From assembly GCA_024233545.1 (NCBI GenBank), contig JACKPL010000003.1, positions 193,728 through 257,727 on the forward strand: a DNA stretch of 64,000 nt, given 5' to 3'. Positions 1 through 12,000 of the stretch are shown in pieces. The notes below the pieces were generated by a model. That model searched no databases and was not told the origin of the DNA. It saw nothing but the letters and a program-made list of their open reading frames with translations. The first letter of the stretch is position 1. Each line of letters opens with the position of its first letter. The position numbers and the translations under genes are program-made. The DNA is from a bacterium (lineage in GTDB: Bacteria; Auribacterota; Auribacteria; Auribacterales; Auribacteraceae).

Positions 1-3000
1 GCCGCTAATCAGCGGGCTGTGGCAGAATTGCAAGACGGTATTCGAACAATGCCGAACGATCAGGCCATTGACTATCTCAATCAATCGCAACGGTTATATG
101 TCCATTATTTGAATCGGTTTGCAACCGAGTTGGAAACGGTTACCGTATCCAAGAGCAATGCACAAAGCCAAATTGAAACAAATGAAGAACTTATTCGAAA
201 CCTCTACGATTTATATCAGCAGGAACCTGTTGCCGCAAAGAAAGCCGCAATGGAAAATCAAATCCGCGCATTGAAAAACAGCGTCTATGACGCACAAGCG
301 TATGTTGCGTTTTCAGAATGGTATATTCCAAAACTGAATACTGAAATCCAGCGTGTTCAAAAACAGATTGCTCAAATTCAAGCGGCGATTCGCGATCTGG
401 GAGGCACTCCTGACCGAACAGTCGTTACTGCCGCATTCGACGATATTGCGAGTTCTGCTCAAACCGCCCGGGCAAATGCCGATCGGTTGTCTTCTGCCGA
501 ACAAGCGCTTCAAACACGGGAACGTGAGTTACTGGCATCGATCAGCGATATTCAAGGGTCTTTAGCGTTTCCTTTCAATCGGACTGATGCTCTTTTGGAT
601 ACGTCTCAAGCGCAGGGAGTATATCAACAGCAATTGCTCCGTTCTGCACAAACTCTGCAAGGGCATCTCGATGAACTGAATAAACTGATTACCATTGATT
701 CTCGGTACCGGTCTGGTCACCAAGCGGTTCTCGATGCAATACGCGCTGACGAAACCATACGGGCTCAATTATCCATAGCGCCGGACGCTCCTCTTGATGT
801 GCCGCAGTTCATCTCTTCTGTCGAACAGTTTACTGCAATTCGAGCAGAAATTACTGCACTCAGAGAAAAACTTCAAGGGTCGCCGTCACTTGACACTATT
901 AAAGCCGTTGCTGAACGTACGCAAGCATTATATACGCAGTCGCAAACATTTGTCCGGCAAATGAAACTTTCTCATGGAACGTTGGATTCTCCGGATTTAT
1001 TGGTGTATCGTATTCAAACCACTGCACCGCCGTCGGCTACCGGTATTCGGCAATATGTGACAATAAAAGTTGGCGTATTAAGCGGGCAGTCGCCGACGCT
1101 TGTTGCAACAGTCCGTGACCAGAACTTCAATGAAACTCAAATAGACCTTGCCGCTCAGAGCAGAACAGTCCGGCAAAAACTGCAAGCATTACGAGAATCA
1201 GGCAGAGAGTTCAGTAGCCTTTCTGTTATTCTCGATGGCTGGGATGCACAAATTACCGAGGATTTAGATGATATCGGCACTATTCAGCAAGCAGTGGAAA
1301 TTGAGCGAAAGCGAAGCGCTGAAATCGAGCCAATTACTGTAACCATACCGCAACGTATAACAATTTATATCAATGGCGAATCGCGCGATATACCGGCAGG
1401 CCCGTATCAAATAACTGGTAATCTATTATCAGCGCTTGAACAAGTCAAAGCAATAAGCCGCGCTTTGCAAGAACCCGCTTTGGCGGCGCGCCTCAGGGCG
1501 GAAGGGCTTGAACAAGTACGGCAGTCGCTGAACAAAATGTATGCTAACCTTCCTGCTATTGAAGCGGGCAATTCTTTTGTGAAACAACCAGGGCCTGAAC
1601 AACACGTGGTTATTACTGTTGTTGAAAATGCACGGCGTAATGTCGCAATTGCCGAGCAGTTGCTGGGTCAGGCTCGTTCTTCTCTGCAAGTAGCAGAAAC
1701 CGCAAAACAACAGGCAGAAGAAAATATTCGCCTTGCAGAGGCAGAACTGCAAAATGCGAGAAATGCTCTGGCTCAAGCGCGCAACGAAGTTAATGAAGCA
1801 CGTGTCGCATCGCAAAAACAATTTGAAGGGTTAGTAAGCGTCATGACTGGTTTTGACGTGTCGTCCATTGTTCGGTATCAGGCGCAACAGCAGAGGCTTT
1901 CCGCACGGGTTACCGGCGGTTCAAATGTGCGTTATCGGGCATTGATTGACTCGCTGACCCGCATGGGGCGCGATGCGGAATCGGCGCTTCAGCAAGGTAA
2001 CTTAAATGAATTTAGGGCTCAATATGGCGATTCTGTTACTGTCGAAACCGATCCGTCGCTTGCTATTGCAGGGCTTATGCGGTTGCGGGTAACATTGTAT
2101 GATGGGTTATTTACACTCAGCTGGAACCCAACAAATCCCGAACAGCTTGATTTTGCTATGTCATATAAACTTGCTGAAGATGGAGGAGTAGACCTCAACC
2201 GTATCAATGCTCAGCGCCGTGAAGCGCAAAACATTATATCGCGCATTGCACGTCAAGGCGATTTCAACGTTGTTTATCAGGAAGTTCAACAACTCGAAAG
2301 AGCGCTGGCGTCGTACCAAAATTCTGTATCGTGGGTACAGTATTTACAGCGAATTACTTCGCAGGCGGAAGAAAACCGCCGTAAATCTCAAATCAATTTA
2401 CGTCGGGCACAGCAGTTTTTAGAAACACAACAGTATGAAATTGCGCGCGCAGAAGAAAACCTTACCAGAAAAGAAGGGGAATACCGCGGGGCTCAAGATG
2501 GATTAAAACAAGCAGAACGCGATGCAAAAGATACAATCACACCCGCAGAAGCGCAAGGAGTGTTCAGTTCGCAAGGACAACCTGATGTTACTACAACTGG
2601 CGATACCACTTTGCATGATGCCGGATTAGGCAAAGAAGGCGATTCGGTCGTAAAAGAACGGATTTTTTCCCGCATTTTAGCGCGGATTATTTATATGCTC
2701 ATTGGATACATTTTGGTGTTGTTTGGTATTGATTCCATAAAACGATTAGCCAACAAAAAAGCTATAGAACGCGAAAAAGCAAAATTGCTCGACGCGGCAA
2801 GCCAACAGAAAGCGGCTCAACCGGGCGGTTTGTTAAGAAGATTAGCATCCTATTTGCCGTTTAGGCAATTAACGGTAACTGAGATAATTCCATTCAGCGG
2901 CAGGCGCGTTTTGAACCTTGCCCGCAATAAACCCCAGTTTCAGCGAGTTGCACGCCTTATGGAACGGTGGGGAATTGATACGATGGCAGTGGTTTCGGAT

Positions 3001-6000
3001 GAATTGAAGCATGAAGGGAAATTTATCGATGTTGAGAAATTGTCTTTTAAGACATTGTTCAGCAGTGAAAAAGTACGCAGTTTGTCGCAGAAAGACCGTC
3101 TGATTTACCGTTCGCGATTATTCCTCCGATTATTCCGGAGTTCATATGATGATTTTATTTCTACCGGACGCTTTAAGATGTTCTGGCTGTTGTTTGCTAT
3201 AGTTGCGGGCACGGTAGTATTTCCGGTTATCGGTTTCCCATCGCTTCCGTTGCAATTATTGTCGAATATACCATTATTGTGGGGCGGAGCACCGCTATTC
3301 AGCCCATTGTTTTTTCTTACTCCAACGATAACTCTGCCGTGGTTTTTCTGGGTGCCTACGCTTTATTTTCTGCCGCGCTTGTTATACAATGCGGCAGTGA
3401 TGGTTCCGGTATTGTGGGGAATTATCCAGTTGTTGGCGTTCGTTGGATTTGCAGTGTTTAAATATTTCTTTACGAAAGCGCTCTATATAATACTCATCCC
3501 CGTGCTTCCCCTGTGGAGAGGACTGCAAAGTTTGAGCGCACGCTGGACAAACCGCACAGTACCCGATTTGTCGGATATTCGTTTCTTGCCGAACAGAATA
3601 GTTCAGCCGATAGTGCGCGCATACAGGCGTATTGCACAAAGCGGGCGCCAAAAAACACCGCATGGACGGGAATTCTCCATAGAGTTTTCCGAGCGGGCAA
3701 TCGCTCGTGCCCGCGAATGGGCTGAGCAAAACGGATTCGGCCCATTGGAAACCATGGCACGTTCCGACGCTCAACGGCTCATCAATAGTTTCATTATTGA
3801 GGATACTATAAAATCGACAAAGCATGTAGTTTTTCAGGACGAAGGGAATTCTTTGCGCGTTAATGTCGGCGATGAAATAGATGACCTTGCCGTTTCTCCC
3901 GGAGTTTTCGCATCGATGCCGGCGATATATGTGCCGTTCTTCTTGCCGGATAAACAACATTTCAATAAATGGTTCTGGGGTATTTTGATTCAAAACTTTA
4001 CTCAGTCACTTCAATATGCCGCTTCTATGGGAGCGCGCTCTATTCGCGGTGCAGAGCGCGGCGCAAATGCGAAACATAAAATTTTCTCTCATATTGTTTC
4101 AAAATCGGAGCTTGATATACATTCGTTCTTATTTATGGTACAGCCGCGCTGGCTTATGGGGCATCTCCATGTTATTCGAGAAGAATTGTTAGGCGGTAGA
4201 ATTGTGCTTGACCTCGAATTTACCGATGCGAGGGAACTTGAAGAAAAACAAGCTCCCGAAGGTGTTGAACAATGGAATAATGTTGAGGATTATGTACGGT
4301 ACTTAATCGACCGCCGAGCTGAATTGCCGGAATTTGATGCGGAAACATTACATCAGATATTTACTCAAGGTTTAGCCATTGATGTGAATTTTCCTGATGA
4401 AATGCCTGAAGAAGACCGCCAATTGATACGTGATGCAATCGATGCGCAAATGCGTAATCTGGTGCAGATTGCCGCGGGCTATTATCGCGCGTATCCTGAT
4501 GAGTTTAACCCGTTTTACGGGCCGGGAGAAAATGTTACATTCAGCGGGCATTTTCCTGATGTCAATCCCATGGATGCCTCAGACCGTTTTGGCTTGGGAA
4601 CTTATGCTGATGATCCGACACAAGGTGTTTTTTATGCGCGCGGCAATTATTTCGGCGGATTCAATTATGCGCCTGGCGGTGTAACAATAAGTGGCGAAGA
4701 CGGAAATTTGTCTTTTGCTCCAACCGGTGAAATTTCTCGGGTAGAATACCAGCAGAAAATTGGCGGTACCGGAGAGAAGGTTCCGGGTACTAAAGCAACG
4801 AATTTAAACGCGGTCTTGTTGGTAATTCAAGGACAGACATTCCTCTCGCGTGAGGTGGTAACCCGTCCGGACGGTACACGCGAGCTGATTATAGCCTTTA
4901 AGGATGCCCATGAAGAATTTTTGCCTGAGGTAGCTCAAGCACGCGAATCATTTGAGGAACAGAGCGCCGAACGAGATGCCTTTTTCCGCAGAAGCTGGTG
5001 GAATGTGTCAAAAAAACGGTTTGCAACAATCTTTGATTCAACCCGGAAAACATTTTTCTCAGTTAATTTAGGTACGCGCCTCGGATTTGAGCCCTTTGCC
5101 GGACTTCGCGGGATTCTTGCTCGATGGAAAACACTTACTCTTGGTGCATTTATCGGTGTTATACCGGTTTCTCTATATGGATTTTTGCAAGATCCAATCA
5201 ATGCCGCAATGCAGGCGTATTATGACCCTCTCGTAGTAGAAAAAGAAGCACGTTACGAGATGTATCTTAATAATCAAGTGTATACTAAACTGCATCAGCA
5301 ATTTTCAATGCAGAGCGAACCGTTAGCAGGGGCAACTGTTGTATTAGGCGGCAACCGTTTTTCTATCCCTCCTGCGGCAGACTTAAACATTCTTGAAAGA
5401 CGCGAGGCGTTCGCTTTAGAACTCCACCAAATTGCGCAAGATGCGGGCATTCATATCGATGAAAGTTTTTTTATATCCAATGCAGAACTGTTGACCGACA
5501 GTCACATCGGGTTACGGGAATTTCTCTTGGCGGCCGAACTTACGCGCCTCCAAATAGCACGCAGAGCGAACGGCGGCGTTATCCGGACGTGGGATAAAGC
5601 GTTAGCGGAGCAAGGCACTGCATTAGTCAATGTTCAAGGATATCTTACTCAATTAGCGGCGATTTTTCCGACGGATAGCGCACAGAATACGGCGTTGCGG
5701 TATCTTGCATCTACCATCGGTAATACCGACCGTCCAATTACGATACAACGGTATGATCCTTATGGTGACATTGAAGAGCGGGAATATAATCAGAATACGG
5801 CATATCAGGTAGGCGTGTTTAACCGTACCTCGCAGAACCATATTGCGGCGTATAATCAAGTTGCCGCTCTGACATACCATGGTTCACATGATGATAACGT
5901 GCATCGGTCTGGTGCGTTGGAACGTCAGCTCGGCGACCGCAACCGCGAACCGATCGTCCGGTTAGGGCAGGAACGGAATGAGTTGCAGGGAACTCGTTCA

Positions 6001-9000
6001 TGGGCAATGATTTCTCCTACGGGGCCGTTAAATATTTTTCAGATGAAGTCTATGGCAAAACGCATTCGCAACGCTGACGGCAACCCGATTCCAAGGCTAT
6101 TTGTACGACGATTGGTCGATGCGTCCATCAAAAATGGAACTCCTATCGATAGAATCATTATCCATGACGGAAACGGTAATCCGCCGTCTGACAATCCTTC
6201 GCAATGGCGTATTATTGTTGTCAGCGATTCCGAACGGTTTCTTATGTCGGCGGCGCAGGTTATGCCGCTTATTGCTGATGTGCTTGCTCAGAATGAATTT
6301 AGCGGGATACAAATTCTCCCTCAACAGCTCGATGTTATTCACCGGGACGGTTTTAATACATTGGAAAAATTTAAAATATATACTGCACAAGGAAACGAAC
6401 TGGAAAATTATGACCGCATAATTGAAAATGCAAATCGCATAGTAACAAGCCGAATTGTGCGCAGTATATTCAGTATTAAAACGCTCTTTGGTATAGCGTC
6501 TCCGTCGCAAGCGGCGGCGGTATTAAAAAGCATCTCGTCGACCATTGGAAACCCGCAGGCTTTGCAAGACAGAATTACCCGCATAGAGGCAATCAATCAA
6601 ACTCGCGAACGCCTGCGCGAATCTATTAGAAGGTTATTTACCATTGATGAAAAGAACGTGTTTGACAAAATTATTGTTTCGCCGATTGTATTTTTCGTTA
6701 ACCATAGCCTGCTGTTGAGCGCAGTTGGTTTAGCGGCTCTCGGTATCGGGCCTGCCCTATCGCTTTTAGGCGCCGGGATTATTCTGCCTTTTGCTACGCC
6801 GGGACTGGGAATGCTTGGGCTGATCGGGTCGGGCATTTTGTCTGTTTATTTGGGAATTGGTTTGCCATTGATGCTGATTGCCGGACTGAGAAATTACCGT
6901 GTAACAGTTGCCTTGCTCAAAGAATTGCATGGGGCGAAGAACGATGCGGCCCACAATATGCTGAATAATATTCCTCTCATTCAAAAATTCAGAATTTTAC
7001 CTAAATCGGAACTTGCTCAAGTTGATGAGCAACTTAAAATCGCCGACGGTACCTCGAATGACACGTTTCCTTTACGATCGGTAATCAATGCTTTGCGTGC
7101 AGGCAACCCGCTGATTCGCCCGACATATTCCGAGACGCTAGAGCGAGCAAATATGGTACAGGCGGCATTACGCAATGGAGTGGTTATTGAACCTTCTACC
7201 GTTGACGAAGAATACGTTACGCGCGATACTGCAAACGAAGATTATACTGAGGATATCCCCTTTCAGGAATTTAACTATAATCAAACTGAGATAGAACCGG
7301 CTGTTGAAGAAATTAGTAACGAATTTGCACGAAGAGGCAGATTACTGCTCGACAATTTGCGGCGTGCGGCAACAGAAGACCCTCATGCGCTCATGAATTC
7401 TATAAATGAATATATAACACAGCGCCAGCGGGCAGAGGCGCCGCAAGGGTTAGAGTACCGTTTCGAATATGTTACTCTTGCCGACATCAAGGCATTGGCA
7501 ACATTAAGCCGCGACTTGAAAAACGACGGGTTTATTGATGTCCGCACCAAATCGCACCGACAAGATGTGCGCATATTGGGTAAAATTTTCGGGCTTAATT
7601 ATGAAGATGCTCTTGATATGCTGAGTTCCTATTGGAGTGAAGCTCAATGGCCGGTTGCTGTCGGTATTCCGTTCCTGCCGGGTACCACGAAGGGGAGAGT
7701 ACGTGTGGCTCAGCGCGGCGGAAACATTCAGGACGCTCGTCCGATTCCTGTATTGTCAGCATTGATGACATTTGCCGAACCGCCTTGGCTTGCCGGATTA
7801 TCTGCATTCAATGTGCTTGATACCGAGGCTGATGACCCGGCGTTTGCGTTGGCTGAAGACACAAAGTTCGGAATCATGAATGTATTTAACCCGCCGTTGT
7901 ATCCGAATACTCCGGCAATTTCTGTCCATCTTAAAAAATATATTGAAGAACAATATGAGCGCAGAACATTTGGCGAAAACAGTTATAAAACGGCGGCTCA
8001 AGTCGGCAAGGGATTCAGTGTTTTGCAGGGAATCAATGCCCTGATGTCTCATCCGGTTTTCACCTATGGAGCCGATGACCAAATGCGCGAAAATTGGGAC
8101 ATTTTGTTCAAGACAGTATTCAATGCTAAAGCACATAAGCGAGATGAAATTGCTTACGAAGGAGCAGGACGAGGGTCAGGGTGGCTGAATTATATCATTT
8201 TCGGGTATACATTGTATGGGCATCTGGGAAAAAGGATCGGCGGGTTTCCTCCGGGAATTGCGCAATCGGTGCGGCAAATTCAATATATCCGCGAGCTTGA
8301 CGAACAACTTAACGGACGGTTGCTGAAAGTGATTCGTTATTTGCAAATAACGGCGCCTCAGCCGGTGTTAAATGGATTGAGCGGCGTCGATTTTCGGTTA
8401 GCCGTTTCTATCGCAAAAGGATTTGAGCGGATAGTCGTTGAAGGGAGAGACAGCGGAGAAGTATTAGACGAGTTAATCGAGCAGGCATTGCGCGCTCATT
8501 TTAACGAACTGAATCCTTCCGAGCGGGCAAAAGCCGCCGCTGAACTGCAACGAGGAAATGAACTTTTTAGGCATCATATTCCAGTGCCGGCAGAATTTGA
8601 TTCGTACATTGTTGAAAATGAACCGCGCGGGATTGAACCGAATCAAGGTGTTTCTACCGATTTTACGGACGATGAGCAATCCATAATTGATGAGTTGCGA
8701 AATGCTGGAATTACGGAAGACAATCTAGCGCAGATTCTTGATTCAATTCGTCCGCTTAGCCCAGCTGTGCGCCTGAATGCGTTGCAGAATATCAATGTAG
8801 CAGTAATGACACCGGCACGTTCTTTAAAAAATGTTGAAAAATGGTTGTGGCAGTTCCGCTACAATAAAGCGATTCCCCGTACTATTACGCGCAAAAGTTT
8901 TACACGCAGAGTGTTAGGCAGAATATTAAGTATTTCTGCTATTGTCGGTTCTGTATCGCTTTGGGGATGGTGGGCTGTTGTTATTCCGCTCATGTTTATG

Positions 9001-12000
9001 ATTACTGAAAGTATGGGGATATATCATGGTAAATCCGTAAAAAGTCTAGTGCGCATTGCTCTTGGTGCGGCAAGCGTTGTATTGATGACTATTCTCACCG
9101 GAGGCATTGGTGCGCTTACGGTACCGCACCTTTTAGTATTATATGTGTATCTTCTTGGAGGTGAACGCGGTGCGGATGTGTTCCTCTATCTTCTTGACCG
9201 CATACCGATCTTAGGATTGGAAATTTCAAATTCTATTTACAATAGGGGATCGTTATCAGAAAAATTGCGCGATTTGGAATTGCAGGATTCTTTCAGCTCA
9301 GAACAGAAGCAAAAGATTGTTACCGATGTTGTATCGTCAATAGGAGCAGTTGCGACTGATCCGCAAGAATATGAAAATATCTTTCATAATCGATTTATTC
9401 TTAATACATTGGAACAAACATACATAATGCGCTTAAGAGAATATTACCGTGCATTATATGGTGATAGGGCAGAAGCGTTGGAACAAAATATAGCCGCAAG
9501 CCTTTCACGGTTTGCAGTAGACCAGCGCTTGCGGATTCTGAAGAAAATTCATTCCCGATTGCGTGATTCATTCTCGTTCCAAGATACATTTCTTTATTTT
9601 GCAAAGAAAATTAAACCGGGCGAGAACCGTCTTTATCAAGGTTTTACAGCGTTTGCGAGGAAATTTTTCACTCAAGCTTCAAAGGCAAGAGCATTAGGAA
9701 TCGCGGCTGTTGCGGTTATCCTTGCAACTCATATATTTGTTGTCGGCATATCTTTTACTCCTTTAGGAATCTTAGGATTGATTCTTTCAACCAGTGTTCC
9801 TTTCTTGTTCGGAACACGCACATTCGAGCAAACGTTCGGAGCAGTCACCGGCACAATATTGCCTATCCTTCATGTTAGTTTATGGGGCATATCGGCATCA
9901 TTTATGCCGTTAGTTGTTATTATATCCGAGCTTATTGGCGGGTATATGATCGGTTCAACAATCGGGTTGTTACTGAAACATTCGGCAGAATTTTTCCATA
10001 ATTTTATTCTTTATCCTTTATATAAACGTCCTGTTGCCGCTGTTCGCAGTTGGCGGACAATTAGGGAAAAAAGTCTGGATTTAAAACGGAGAGTGCTTCT
10101 TTCCGAAATTATACCGCTTGTCAATGAAGTCGATTCGGATATTGAGTTTACCCAAAAGTTTGACCAGCTTTATTTTGATACCATCGAATCGATCGAAGAC
10201 AGCACATTTCTTGGTTCCGATCCTGATGACACAGAAAACGGAGGCGGCCCTAGCCCGACACTGCCGCCTGACGGGTTTAATCCACCGGATAATCGTCAAG
10301 GCACACCATCTTCCGGAACACAGGCTCTGCCTCAATCTCCCGCGGGACAGGATTCCTTACCGCGTTCAGAAGAAGCGCAAGATGTAGCGGTACGAAAAGG
10401 ATTGGCGGATTTTGGAATGATGTTGGGGAATGCATTAGAATTAAATCCCTTCGAGTTGGAGACACTTACTAAAGCAGTTGAACTATCTGAACAAATCGGA
10501 TTACAAACAGGAGATGAACCCTATTTCGCCATTGATGCTATACAATGGGAGAGCCAGCCGGTTTCCTTTTCCGATTTAATACGGGCAAACCAATACTTGA
10601 AAATAGTACACCGTGAGCAAGAACGGTTAGGAATGATGACTCGGGAACAGAGGAATACTGCAGACAAAACAGTCAATGCCAATCACATGACTGTTATTCG
10701 GTTGATTCAGGATGTTGCCGCTCATACCGGTAAACAATACAGTGAAATTAAAGACCGGCAAAAGATGTCGCGAGAAACCCTTTTAGCTCTATTAGATGAA
10801 CGGCAGAGCACCATTTTAGCAGAAATTGAGAATCGCGGTTTGCAGGAAGACGAAACAAACAAATTGATTCAGGAAATCAATGTGCGGTTTGCCCGTTACA
10901 AATCTCTTGTAGTTCGCTTATATAGAAATTATTATTCTCAATCTGAAGATAGTTTTAAAGAAATCATACGTGCAGTCAATTTAATGAGAGTGGCGCCGTC
11001 TATTGCGGATGCCCCCTTCGGTTTACTGCCGGTTATACAGCGCTTGAATATTGAGGGAAAGGTTTCTCAGCGGGTATATAATGCAGTGTTATCCATAGCA
11101 TTTGATAATACCATTCCTTTTGCTCAATCTGTTGCTTTGGTGCGTGGTAGAACTGAGGCAGATTATGTGGGTTATCTTATTGAAAATGAAATAGACCCTT
11201 ATAGAGAAACATATGGTTATCTTCCTATTGAAGAGCCTGTTTCCGAAATAGCGGCGTTTACTGCGGCACCATCGGATAGGGAACTTGCGCGAGTACCGGT
11301 GAAAAATGATATTCAGCAAAAACAGGAAATGATAGATGGTTTATTCGCAGAATTCGACGGTACTGGTACCAGCCTTGCTTTACGTAATTATCTCGATAAT
11401 TACGGGGTTAATGATATGCCGGTTCCCTCCGAATCGGTATTTTCGACTGATGTCTTTCAGGGCATTTCTCGGTATGGAACGTCATCTTCTCAGATTTTAA
11501 GGCAGGTGCTGGAATTGGGAAAATCAGCCGGTTTATCATTAGTGCAAAGCGTTGCTTTATTGCGTGCAATGGAAGATTCCGGATATATCGCATCAGCATA
11601 CGGCGCTACGGATGTAATCGTTCTGGATAGTGATAGTTTTCAGATTTCTGCACGGGAAAATACCGGCAATCAGGCGCGGCGCGCATTGATAGAATCTCAG
11701 ATTGATTCGCTCTATGAAATGTATCGGCAAGCAGGGCGCAGTGTTGAGATAGTGGTTTTTTCGAATCAGCTTGAGTCAAATCAAATTGTTCAGCGTATTG
11801 GAGAAGGATTGAGCAAAAAGATACGATATGTTGTCGGCAAAGAATTGGTTGATACCGGTACACCTTCCGATGCATCCGATAGATATATGAAATTATTTGC
11901 TGGACGGATAATAAATCATGATGTCAACCGCTTGAATGTACGTGTGTTTTCAAATAATGCGGAAGTGATGGACAGCGCACAAAAATTCGGCGCGATTCTC

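Noticed and set aside
3382..3993. Long antisense reading frame inside giant gene 1
   Set aside because: It is antisense to a strongly coding frame, its translation is rich in Cys/Arg/His with no recognisable motif, and there is no start signal. Similar frames in tex (14391-14966), the GT39 gene (36489-37073) and acnA (50834-51394) were rejected for the same reason.
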